The notes below the pieces were generated by a model, which ran no database searches, was not told the DNA's origin, and was given only the letters and a program-made list of their open reading frames with translations. This document shows, piece after piece, positions 1 through 10,380 of a stretch of 64,000 bases of DNA. Numbering within the stretch: the stretch's first letter is position 1; each line of letters starts with the position of its first letter. The stretch comes from Henckelia pumila (lineage: Eukaryota; Streptophyta; Magnoliopsida; Lamiales; Gesneriaceae): the NCBI RefSeq assembly GCF_033568475.1, contig NC_133123.1:186001-250000 (forward strand). The letters are read 5' to 3'. A program made the position numbers and the translations under genes.

Positions 1-93
1 AATTGACTCCGTTTGTTTTTTTAAAAAAAATTTATTCTCTCAATGATTTCTCCTTAATTTACGAGGGTTCTCCTAATGTAAACATTATATGAC

Positions 94-557
94 GCCCACA
101 AGGGCATAGCGAGTTTGTAAGATCTGAGGTGACGTGAGAAAAGATTCTTCAGCGTTGCGGGTTCGATCTTCGTGTGGAGCATATTCCCTGCTGAAATATT
201 GTATGGTATGCCTAGGGCTAGCATACCGTACCGAAATACCGGAATTTTGGCATACCGTACCGAAATTTTTTTGATATACAGACATTTTTTTGGTATACCG
301 AATTTTTTTCCGGTATCTATACGGTATCAATATGGATTTTTTCGTACCAAAGTTTCGGAATTTTAATATCGGTATCGATATGAATTTTTTTTCATACCAA
401 TATTTGTAGTAAGCTATACCGAAAAACCACCCCCCGTATGCTCTGAGGGTTAGGCCATGTTGCTCCCTCCTTCAGGTCTCTGCCGCTCGTGCACATCCTT
501 CGATATTGATCTTTGAATCATTTGGAATGGAATTCCTTCGAGGTCAACCCTTTTAAG
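94..557 (+). mobile_element. SINE (tRNA-derived) with nested MITE
   Basis: A 19-bp perfect direct repeat, AATGTAAACATTATATGAC, lies at 75-93 and again at 558-576, so 94-557 is an insertion with the long target duplication expected of a SINE or LINE. Its 5' part carries a tRNA-like Pol III promoter: a box A-like TAGCGAGTTTG near 105 and a box B-like GGTTCGATC near 160. No protein is encoded. Without the MITE nested at 213-435 the element would be about 235 bp, a normal plant SINE length. The family name is not assigned. Confidence 0.75.
213..435. mobile_element. hAT-like MITE nested in the SINE
   Basis: This 223-bp block is full of GGTATACCG-type motifs on both strands. Its left end reads TAGGGCTAGCATACCGTACC and its right end ...CGAAAAACCACCCCCC, which are imperfect inverted repeats. 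GTATGCC (206-212) and GTATGCT (436-442) flank it as a near-perfect duplication of 7-8 bp. It has no coding capacity. The hAT assignment rests on the TAGGG-like terminus and the duplication size. Confidence 0.5.
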
Positions 558-576
558 AATGTAAACATTATATGAC

Positions 577-1017
577 ATAAATAAATGGGATGCCTCAAAA
601 AAAAAGTCTCTAAAAGTAATTAAGGACACTTATGACTAGGTCAAAAAAAATAAACATTTCCTCTAACAAGTTAAACATTCAACGTTAAACGAGTTAAAAA
701 GCTAGCACTTGTTTTAGGCAATATTAGATGACATAAATAAATCTTTGATCAATATACAATAATTTGTCTGGAATAAGATAATTCTCATAGACAAATATTT
801 CTCCACTGCCATCTTTTTGTCTCTTGAACCACGTTCTAAGAATGATATGAAAAATTGAAGTCAAAATTTTAAAACAAGTGTCGTAAAACATCTAGATTCT
901 AGATCAGTATCACTATTCAATATATATGTATACATTAGATGTGTACTTTCTGTATTTATAACTAAAGTTAACAGAGTAAAAAGGAGCTCTCTAAATTAAA
1001 TTTCCAATGAATAGACC

Positions 1018-1068
<51 letters not shown>

Positions 1069-1515
1069 TCGTTCCATGCACAATGGTTCAAGTTCATGGT
1101 ATATAATTTTTTTACGTGAGCTACACTTGATATATATTGTTCATTATAATTTTGCCATCTGCATTGATGTGTGTGTGTGTTTAATGGTGTTATGTGCATT
1201 ATTTGTTAACGAGTGTCGTTAATTAAAAATAAAAATTGTTGTACAAATAGTATATATTTCTTAAAACGAATCACAAAATAGTCTCATGTATATAATGATT
1301 AAATGAGTCAACTAAATAAGTTTGCACGTGAAGTTGAATGAGGTTTAATTTGTCCCAAAACATTGCATTTGGGAAAATATTAATTTAGTGAATGGCCGGT
1401 TGTGATGCCGGCTTGGCTGTTGACTCGTTGTTGCCCATTACCGCTACAAGTCAATGTCCAATTGGAAACCACAAAACTGCGTCCGTCCGATATATATATA
1501 TATATATATATATAT
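577..1515. other. AT-rich spacer with microsatellites
   Basis: No gene is seen. The stretch contains a (TTA)n microsatellite at about 1019-1067 and a (TA)n run ending at 1515. Open frames here are poly-leucine or poly-isoleucine readings of the microsatellite. Confidence 0.7.
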
Positions 1516-1827
1516 GGGAAAACTGCAAATTTGGTCTTATAAATTTGTCATTTTATAATTTTGGTCCTCTATATTTTCATATTTTAGTTTTAGTTCTGCA
1601 TGTTTCAATTTTTGGCAATTTTAGTCATTTTATTCGAAAATGCTTACGTGGCACTGTACACGTCAGCTCCACATCAGCATTGAATTGTAGTCACGTCAGC
1701 GTCACGTCGGAAAAAGGACTAAAACTGCCCAAAAAATAAAGATAGCGGACTAAAACTGAAATCTAAAAATATAAAGGACTGAAATCGCAAAGTGACAAAT
1801 ATATAGGATCAAAAAAGCAATTTTCCC
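1516..1827. mobile_element. MITE with long terminal inverted repeats
   Basis: The left end, GGGAAAACTGCAAATTTGGTC, is matched in inverse at the right end by ...AAAAAAGCAATTTTCCC. Pairing continues inward for roughly 100 bp per arm through TTTTGGTCC-type modules. The element sits inside a TA microsatellite, with ATATATAT on each side (1508-1515 and 1828-1835), so the true target duplication cannot be separated from the repeat. The module style resembles the MULE at 8073-9373. Confidence 0.7.
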
Positions 1828-2466
1828 ATATATATAATTTAATTTTGCTATTGTGTATCTTATAGTGCTGGAAATTTTCGAAGGTTAGATATATACACTT
1901 ATGTGTTTTAGTAGTTGTCTACAAATTTCATGCACCATATGGTGTATATGATCAAAACCATATATATTGGTTTATTCTATAGTTTTTAAACTTCGACTTT
2001 TGAATATTATTCAGATTAAACATTATACTCATACATTCCGAATGTCATCATAAAAATCCATGTTTAATGTATGTAAGACTGCAATTGTCAATATGTAGTA
2101 AGTTAAAATTGCGGAGCCTAGAGATATAAGAACCCCGTATCACTCGTAATATAACATAAATGAAAAAATATTTATAATAGAAGGATAATCTACTTCTTTC
2201 TTTCTTCTTATACTTCTACTTCTACTTCTACTTCTACTTCTATTTCTACTTCTATTTTTTTTAGGTCAATAGGAGGATATCTTTTATCTCTACAAGTGGG
2301 ATTGTGATTTTACAAAAATGTCTCCGTTTTTCTTAGTGATTTTTTTATTTGTCTTTTTGGTTTTATGGTCTTGATGGTCTTTAATTCTCAGTATCTTTCT
2401 GATGTTGTTTAAGTTATTTTTCATGCTAGTTACTTGCAAAACATATAATTATTTGCAACATATAGT

Positions 2467-2505
<39 letters not shown>

Positions 2506-3418
2506 TTATTATTATTATTATTATTATTATCATCATTATCTTCTATATATATGCGTACAATATATGTAGGAGTTGATTTTTTTATTTTTTTTTGGGTTTT
2601 ATGGCCTTGATTGTTTTTCGCATTATCTTTCTTACGTTATTTAAGTTATTTTTCATGCTAGTTAATTGCAACACGTACGTATAAATATTTGCAGCATACA
2701 GTTTATTATTATTATTATTATTAAAAAGAGATCTATATAATATGGATTTTGGGTTAGCACAATTTTCTTATATTTAATTTTTCAAAATCAGAATTATAAT
2801 AATAAAAATGAAAATATATGATATAAGGGGCCGTCCTGGGAAAACATGTCCCCAGATAAATCAACTTATATATACATTTAGTGATAAATTTGATGAACTG
2901 ATCAAAATAATGTTGGAAAAAATAGGTATGTTCTTCCATTTTAGTTAAATTAATTTTACAAGTTTATTAGAATTATAGTTGGTAAAAAAAACCAATAAAT
3001 ATTTGGGATAGATCATTATTATTTTTTTAAATATGGAAAAAACAAAGTCAATGAGTGTGATAATACATGCGCGACGATGATGTGAATATAAAAACGTTAG
3101 TAAGTACGTTGACCCAATCAGGACATCGTGCGTACCAATTTTGGAGCATATTTGTTCTTTTTAATTAGGTGGTTAGTGCAATAAAAATGGTAATAATTAA
3201 TCGACATAGAGATTAATTTATTATATAATAAAAAATTAATTATTATTATTACAACCGAAAGGTACAACTAATTCCGACACCTCCTGCAGTTAGCAATATT
3301 AATAAGGAAAAATGTGATTCTCCGTTCCCTCATGCCGTCTCCCTGTTTCTAATTGCATGCCTTTTATTGTCTACCCATATTAATTTGCTTATGATTTTAA
3401 ACAGCTATGGATTTCTAA

Positions 3419-3467
<49 letters not shown>

Positions 3468-5628
3468 GTTTATTTATTCATTATATAATAATATATTTTA
3501 TCGTTTGTACTAAACGACCAAGGTTCTTCAAGACCAAATCATTCAGTGCTAAAACATGTCGATTTTCAAAATTATATGCTTTCAAATAATGACCGATTAA
3601 TTCTCACAAGTCACATCCAATTAATTAATGGTTTGAGGTTAATTAAGTCAAGTGCTTTAAATCTTAGGATATATTCAGGTTGATACATACATACATATAT
3701 AGGTAGGCCGTAAGTAATAGGCTTCCCATGTTTTGCAAAAGATTTCGAATGAAAAAAAATGTCTTGCGTCGAAAAAAATTGATAAAAAATTCATTTAAAC
3801 TTTAAATTGGGGATTAAAATGGATTGCATCAGTTAGTAAATATAGTGTAATTTTGATTTTGAAATTTGCCCCTTCATCAGTAAAAACAAATGAGAATTTT
3901 CCCTAAAAAAAATAAATAAATTAGAATTTTATAAGCTAGACATATAATTTTACATTGGTGACATCGACTCATGTTGACGAACTAAATTAATTATTAATTA
4001 TAAGTGCCTCAAACTTTACGAGTTTATGTATATATAGCCCTAACTTTATAAAGCCATATTTAATTTCTGATCAAATTTTCTGACGAACTATATAATTATT
4101 TCATATATATTTTAAAAAATTAATTATCAATACCAAATATAAAGGCTTAAAGCCATATTTAATTTCTGATCAAATTTTCTCGAGGGCCCAAAATAATAAT
4201 GGTTCTGAAATGGGGTGGTCAATGTCGGGAGCAGGCGGATAGGGATGGTGAAGGACACATTTAACGGACAATACATTTTATACGTGTGTGTACTATATAG
4301 ATTGACACGAACCAAAATAATCGAATTACCGTTTTTATTTTATTTTTTAAAAAAAAAAAACTGAACTCAATGAAAGGCTCGAATACGAAATGACATATTT
4401 TTAAAACTGAAAATCGAATAAATTTCGTAAAACTGAGTCGACCTGAACGTCATATCCTTGTCGTTAACAAATATTTTAAAAAGCTAAGTGAATTAAATGC
4501 ACACTGCAGTCTGCAAAGGCTCAATTAAACTACTAGTCATTTCTCTATGGGGACGCCTTTCTCAATTAATATCATGTGGTATCAATGATAGTTGTTCGTT
4601 CCTATCTTTTTCCTGAATTTATTGCTAGCTAATTTAATTATCTTCATAAAACAAATATATCTAGTGTCATGAATCAGATAATCATGATCATAAAATGTCA
4701 CGTTTTAACCACATACCAACCAATAGACAGAGAGAATATCTATATATATAAAATTTTAATTTATTAATTGACTCGTGACAAATCATGATATAATACCAGG
4801 TTCAATGTTTCCCAAGAGTGGCTCTAGCTTTTCTGATTATAATGATGATAGTATTATACTTTATCATTAATTAACACATATGAAAATCAAGGGGTCTCCT
4901 CTTTTCTACTGTAGGGGACATGATGATGATACACTTTTAGATGTGATTGTTGAATTCATAATTATTTATTTTTAGAATTTATAAGTATTGTCTTATTCAG
5001 ATGTATAGTAAATTGATATAATTAAAAACTAGCTAATTGTATGTACTTTTGTTAATTTACTAAAAACTTCATAATTAAAAGCAACAGTACTTTCGGAGAA
5101 ATAAAATAAAATATATATAAATTAGTAGAGATTAATAATAAATTAGTAGAGAGAAAATTGATTTCGATTCCCCTGCATGATTGCCATATGTACTAAAAAG
5201 AGGTTGACATGAGTAAACCATCTCCACGAAAGCATGCATCGCCAATATTGGTGTATGTTGTTTTGCCTGAAAAACAGAGCTTCACATGCCTCCCATGCAC
5301 CTTCAGATACTTCTAATTATTGTATTTTACAATCTATTTTTTAAAAATACATAATAATAATAATAATAATAATAATAATTTCATTTAAAAATTTCAAGCT
5401 TAAACTGGACTAGCAAACTCACATGACTATCCCCATTTGCAAATTAAATTCATCAATCAACATATGGAAGTGTCCCAACCAATAAATAAAATTAAAAATA
5501 TGTATATAGATAAGTTGGAACATATATAATAAAAATTTTAAAATATGTATTAATTTGTCCTCTTCATTTGATACAAAAATAAACTCTTGGGAAATTGAAA
5601 ATCCAAAATCCAGTGGAGTCAGCATGCA
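1828..5628. other. Intergenic region without recognisable gene
   Basis: About 3.8 kb of AT-rich sequence with no supportable coding region. It holds several microsatellites: CTTCTA-type at about 2213-2257, (ATT)n at 2479-2537, (AT)n at 3422-3463 and (AAT)n at 5350-5380. A diverged tandem duplication lies at about 2330-2725, and a 34-bp direct repeat at about 4050 and 4149. Confidence 0.7.
3422..3463. repeat. (AT)n microsatellite
   Basis: An uninterrupted AT dinucleotide run of about 42 bp. Confidence 0.9.
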
Positions 5629-5629
5629 T

Positions 5630-5666
5630 CACGTGGCTAAGGTGATGTATTGGATAAGCCCACGTG
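5630..5666. promoter_or_regulatory. Two G-box (CACGTG) sites upstream of DUF538 gene 1
   Basis: CACGTG palindromes occur at 5630-5635 and 5661-5666, about 220-255 bp before the DUF538 start codon. Paired G-boxes are typical bZIP/bHLH targets in ABA- or light-responsive plant promoters. Several GGGCT/AGCCC motifs follow at about 5735-5785. Function is inferred from motif and position only. Confidence 0.5.
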
Positions 5667-5883
5667 TTCGCCATATGGATTTCATGTGGGTGCACCATTT
5701 TGTCATTTTTCATTCATTATTATTATTAAGAGGGCCAAAGCATGGGCTAATAATTTGGGCTGATGATGAAAAAACCCAAGCCCAATAATGATGAAACGAA
5801 AAAAAAATGCAGGCCCCCATAGCGTTATATCACTGCCCTGCCCTGCCCTAGACCACGACTCCATGCAACACACACAAAAAAAA

Positions 5884-6306
5884 ATGTCGTCTCAGCATCA
5901 GATCTCATCTCTCCGAGAAAATGCAGTGGTGTACACCGGCGAAGACATATGCAAGCAGAAATCAATGGAGTTGCTGGACAAGATCAACCTTCCCAGAGGC
6001 CTTCTCCCCTTGGAGGGCATCGTCGAAGTCGGCCACGACGAGTCGTCGGGGTTCATATGGCTGAAGCAGAAGAAGAGCAAGACACACGTGTTCCGTGAGA
6101 TCGACCGCCGGGTGTGGTACGATACGGAGGTGACGGCGTTCGTGGACGATCGTCGGCTGATGAGGCTGACAGGTGTGAAGAGCAAGGAGCTGCTGATTTG
6201 GGTGACCATTGCTGATATTTCGATGGAGGATCCAAGTTCCGGGAATGTCACGTTCGCCACGGGAAGTGGCATCTCCAGGTCGTTTCCAGCCTCGGCGTTT
6301 GAATAG
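5884..6306 (+). CDS. DUF538 family protein (copy 1)
   Basis: A single-exon gene of 140 residues. It belongs to DUF538, a plant family whose biochemical role is not settled. The family-typical run is clear: ICKQKSMELL near the start, LPRGLLPLEGIVEVG, then GFIWLKQKK, YDTEVTAFVDDRR and LTGVKSKELLIWV, ending ISRSFPASAFE. No signal peptide is evident, as in the cytosolic subgroup. In-frame ATGs exist upstream, from 5788; 5884 is chosen because similarity begins just after it and its context (AAAATGTC) is good. The closest relative in the window is the copy at 15747-16181, same strand, which suggests an old tandem duplication now split by a retrotransposon. A polyadenylation-like AATAAA lies near 6350. 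Confidence 0.9.
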   Translation: MSSQHQISSLRENAVVYTGEDICKQKSMELLDKINLPRGLLPLEGIVEVGHDESSGFIWLKQKKSKTHVFREIDRRVWYDTEVTAFVDDRRLMRLTGVKSKELLIWVTIADISMEDPSSGNVTFATGSGISRSFPASAFE

Positions 6307-6599
6307 GAAAGAGTCGTTATGAGACTGACTGATCCCATGGAATTTGTTAATAAATTTTGTGCTCTTCTTTCATTCGTTCCATGTTGCTGTTTGATTGATC
6401 ATGTTCGATCGGAATTATAATAAGAATGAATTTTGATTTTTTTTTTTTTTTAAATATGTCATATGTACAATGTTGTTTGAATACTAATTCAAAAGAAAAT
6501 AAAAATGAGATCATATATTAAAATCTTAGCTGACCATTAAATATACTAGCTAGTTGACATGGACAAGCTAAGTAGTTATATCAAATATCATTACATATA

Positions 6600-6790
6600 T
6601 TGTCACGCCCCGGGGTCCAGGCCCGCGCCTGCGCGAATGCACAATGGGCCCCTATAGCAACTACTTCGTATTCGTCATCGCTTTACGAAAATGATTAACC
6701 CAAATTGCTATACAAGTCCATTGTAACCCATTTTAAATCCATTTTAAATTTTTGATTTTTTCCATGTGGGATAGGAGTTTCACATATATA
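6600..6790. repeat. Possible LTR fragment
   Basis: An abrupt GC-rich patch begins TGTCACGCCCCGGGG and decays into AT-rich DNA. TGTCACG-type starts are common at plant LTR ends, but no matching 3' end, second LTR or target duplication is visible. This is a degraded fragment at most. Confidence 0.35.
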
Positions 6791-6829
6791 TCATGAAATC
6801 TTTTATTATTTTTGTTTGGGTTTCATTTA

Positions 6830-7690
6830 GTTTAATGGACAAATATTTATAAAATATTTTTATAAAAGTGTTTTGTTTTGTTTTTTAAAAAAATTAAGAA
6901 TAAATATGCGTTTGGATGACTATTCTATAAAAACATTTTTACAATTAAAAAGTAGCATGTTTTATCAAATATTAATTATAAGTTATATAAAATACATGAA
7001 ATTCATTAAATCCTTTCAATTTTATTAGACATAATTACATTTACTTAATTATATCAAATTTCACCAAATAATATTAATCTCGTTTTTCATTGCATTAAAA
7101 CCTCAAAACGAGATTTCTAATTCCAAATCACTCTAGCTTGTTAATTTTTATATCCAATACCGTCCATTTACTAGCTAGGTGGGAAAAAATCATCATGTAA
7201 TTGATTCTCATAACTACAAAATAATTAAAAATATATAAAGTTAACGAACTACATTTACTTTTTTTTTGGACTTGATAAATGTGTGAAAATTATATAGCTT
7301 AGTTTGGATAAATAATTATAAAATATTTTTATAAAAGTGTTTTGCTCTTATTTAAAAATTTTATAAAATACGTTAAAAGTTTTTTTAAAAAATAATTATG
7401 TGTTTGAACATATATTGTATAAAAACATTTTTACAACTAAGAAGTAGTATGTTTTGTTTTCGTTTTCGTTTTCGTTTTTGTTTTTGTTTTTATTTTATTT
7501 TTGTTTTCTTAATATCAATATTGATTTCAATTCTAAAAACATAATAAAACAAATCAAAATTGTTCTTTAAAAATACTTTAAGGACACTTTTAAAAATTAT
7601 TTTACAAAATTCTTGTCCAAATATATACTTTAAATTTTTTAAACTTATAAAACACTAAAAAAGTTTTTTACGTACTTGTCCAAATATATA
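6830..7690. repeat. Diverged AT-rich repeat, two related copies
   Basis: A segment reading ATAAAATATTTTTATAAAAGTGTTTTG occurs at about 6845-6880 and again at about 7318-7350, with similarity continuing about 120 bp downstream in both. At 7600-7690 TTGTCCAAATATATA motifs appear in inverse orientation to TTTGGATAAATA at 7305. This looks like a decayed inverted-repeat element. No gene is seen from 6307 to 8018. Confidence 0.4.
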
Positions 7691-7928
7691 GATTATATAA
7701 TATATATATATCACCTAATTAAATTTATGGAAAGGTTTAATTTGCAGCTACATATATATACAATTGATGAATATAATCCTTCCCAGTACGTACCTGGCCT
7801 CACTCCATAGCTTGCCATACACCTAATCCTCTCCTATTTAATTTCTAGGGTTATATTTTTTAAACAAATATAATGACCATTAACGTTATTCTCCTAATTT
7901 TCCCCGATCGAGATGTATATATACATGA

Positions 7929-7961
<33 letters not shown>

Positions 7962-8018
7962 GCTGCCGTCCTATATAGGAATAGACTATATAGGAATAGA
8001 CTGCATCTAATTAAATTT

Positions 8019-9606
8019 TGTTGAAAAATATATTATTATTATTATGTTGAATATTGAATATTGAATGTTGAAGAAAAAATTAGTATTTTAGTTTTATATG
8101 TTGGCTTCATTTTGGTTTTGGTCCTGTATATTGGCTTATTTTGGAAAAGATCATGTAACTTTGTTTTTATTTTGGATTTAGTCCTACATGTTGATTGTTT
8201 TGGTTTTGGTCCTATAAGTTGACTTACTTTTTTTATTTTAGTCCTATACAAAGTTGTGTTTTCAAAAAAAGTACAGGAATTTGGATTTTTTTTGGATTTG
8301 GTCCTATTAGTTGACTTGTTTTTTATTTTGGTCATGGAAAAGATACGGTTTTGACCAAATTAAGCTTGGTTAAGTTAGAATAAGCGCCTATGTTTTTTAT
8401 TTTAAAATAATAAATTAAATTTAGAATTTAGAAGTTGACTTTCCAACTTCACCACTTAAGCTTTTATAATAAATATTTTTTATGATTTTATAATCAAATA
8501 AATTAGGTTTAAAATTTAGATGTTGACCTTCTAATTATTTTTTAAAATAATAATTATGTTCTAAAATATACAATAACTTGATTTATTTTTTTTTTGTATT
8601 TTTCCTCCGTCGCCGAAACTGGAGAGAGCAGCAAAATTTTGCTTATTTGCAGTGTTCAAAAAAGCACGCTTAAGCGACGATTAAGCGTGATAAAAGTGAA
8701 ACATACCTAAAAAACTCTGCTTTCGAGAAAAGCGGAACAAAAAAAGTCAACCATAGTTGAGAACGATAAAAAAAAATATTAGAGTGTTACTTTTTAAAAG
8801 AACGAAAGTATGTTTTAAATATATTTTTAGTTTTTTAGCTAATTTTGTTAATTTAGGTTGAAACTTATATATATGATCATTAATAGATGCTAAGTGGGCG
8901 AACACTTAGTGCCAAATAAATAAATAAATCGAAATTACAGTTAAGAACGATATAAATGAATGTTTGTTTGTTACTTTTTAAAAAAACAAAAGTATGTTAC
9001 ATTTAATACATTAAATTAACATATTTTAGATTTTATTAAATTATTTAGATTAAAAAAAGTTTAAGCGTAAAAATTATTTTTTATTAGTTAGTTGTAATTA
9101 TCTCAAACCAATAAGCAGATAAAACATGAAATAATAAAAAATATTTATTACAAAAATAATTAGAGATCAACTTTTAAATTCCAAAACATGATAACATACA
9201 GGACGAAAACCAAAAAACAAACCAACTTACAGGACCAAAACCAAAATAAGCCAACATATAGGACTAAATCCAAAAAACAAATCGAGTTACATGATCTTTT
9301 CCAAAATAAGCCAACATACAGGACCAAAACCAAAAAGAAGCCAACATACAGGACCAAAATGCTAATTTTCCAGAATGTTGAATGTTGAATATTGAGTTGT
9401 AAAATGTGAAAAATTAGTGCGTGATGATGTAGATGATGATGTATTAATTTTTGAACTAATATCAAATGTGGATCTATAAATAGGTCTTTATTTGTGATGA
9501 AAAATACAATTGAGTTGAGAGAAAAATATTATAAAGTGTAGAGTTTGATATATTTTGAGTTTTGGAGTTTTTACTTTTTACCATAAATTTTTACTTTTTC
9601 ACAACA
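8019..9606 (+). repeat. 5' LTR of the Copia element, with nested MULE
   Basis: It begins TGTTGAAAAATATATT and ends TTCACAACA, as the 3' LTR does. About 290 bp are LTR; the remainder is the MULE at 8073-9373. A TATAAATAG box is followed by the presumed transcript start and, after the LTR, the primer-binding region CGTTATCAGCACGATCGCTC. Confidence 0.88.
8073..9373. mobile_element. Non-autonomous MULE nested in the 5' LTR
   Basis: A 1301-bp element with a 9-bp target duplication, AATGTTGAA, at 8064-8072 and 9374-9382. Removing one duplicate and the insert restores the LTR sequence seen in the 3' LTR. The terminal inverted repeats are long, about 180 bp or more: GAAAAAATTAGTATTTTAG on the left against CTGGAAAATTAGCATTTTGG read from the right. 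They are built of repeated TTTTGGTCCTGTATGTTGG-like modules. The interior (about 8350-9185) is AT-rich and shows no transposase. Open frames rich in NKPTYRTK are readings of the modules, not genes. Confidence 0.85.
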
Positions 9607-10206
9607 CGTTATCAGCACGATCGCTCGAAGGTTCTCTATAATTTCCGACGCTCTAAAATACAAGAATAAGTCAAAAATATTCAACAAGTAAGAATTTTTA
9701 TTTTACTGTTTATATATTTTTATTGTGTATATATTAATATATAATATCATGTTATTATCAGAAAAAAAAATTTAGTTTTTTAAAAACTTGTTATAAATCC
9801 CGGGAGGATGTTAAGACGACATCCCACACTCCCAGTAAGGGATACGACAAGTATAAAAGCCTCTAAGGTTTTTAAACAATAACGTGATATGATATATATT
9901 TATTATGTATATATACTAACTATATCAATACATAATTTCATGTTATTATATAAGAGGTTGTCTAGGACACTGACCTTATAATAACGTGATATGATATATA
10001 TTTTATTGCGTATATTTAATTATGATTATCATTATATGCATCACATGATTATCACGAATTTTTATTCAACACATACTCGATTTTTTCTTACCCCAGCGGT
10101 AACAAACGGCTAGTTTTTGCCCTATAAATATGTTCACTCAAACTCATTTTCAATCACACCAAATTCACTCTTTCTCTCAAAATAATTTTTCCTCGATTTT
10201 TCGAAG

Positions 10207-10380
10207 ATGAAGATGATGTCATTTCTAAGGCTATTTTTCATAACGATTATGATTATCATGCTCACGAGTTTTGTACTCGCCAGCAATTTTCCACCACATA
10301 CTTTTTCTCTATTTGTACACGCACTTGTAATCTTCGTTTTTTCATTATTTTGTATTGTCATATTAATGGAAATTAACTAA
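10207..10380 (+). other. Small hydrophobic ORF in the Copia leader
   Basis: An intact 57-codon frame lies between the primer-binding region and gag and ends just before the gag start. The product begins MKMMSFLRLFFITIMI and has two hydrophobic segments, residues about 6-25 and 36-54, with a short polar link (SNFPPHT). It could be a leader ORF carried by this Copia family or chance. It is part of the fossil element. Confidence 0.5.

Noticed and set aside
996-1222. Overlapping open frames on both strands near 1.0-1.2 kb
   Set aside because: Most of their length is poly-Leu or poly-Ile from the (TTA)n microsatellite; no family resemblance or coding context.
8042-8335. Open frame with repeated YRTK-type motifs (and a mirror one at 9188-9388)
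   Set aside because: These are translations of the TTTTGGTCCTGTATG modules in the MULE terminal repeats, not protein repeats.
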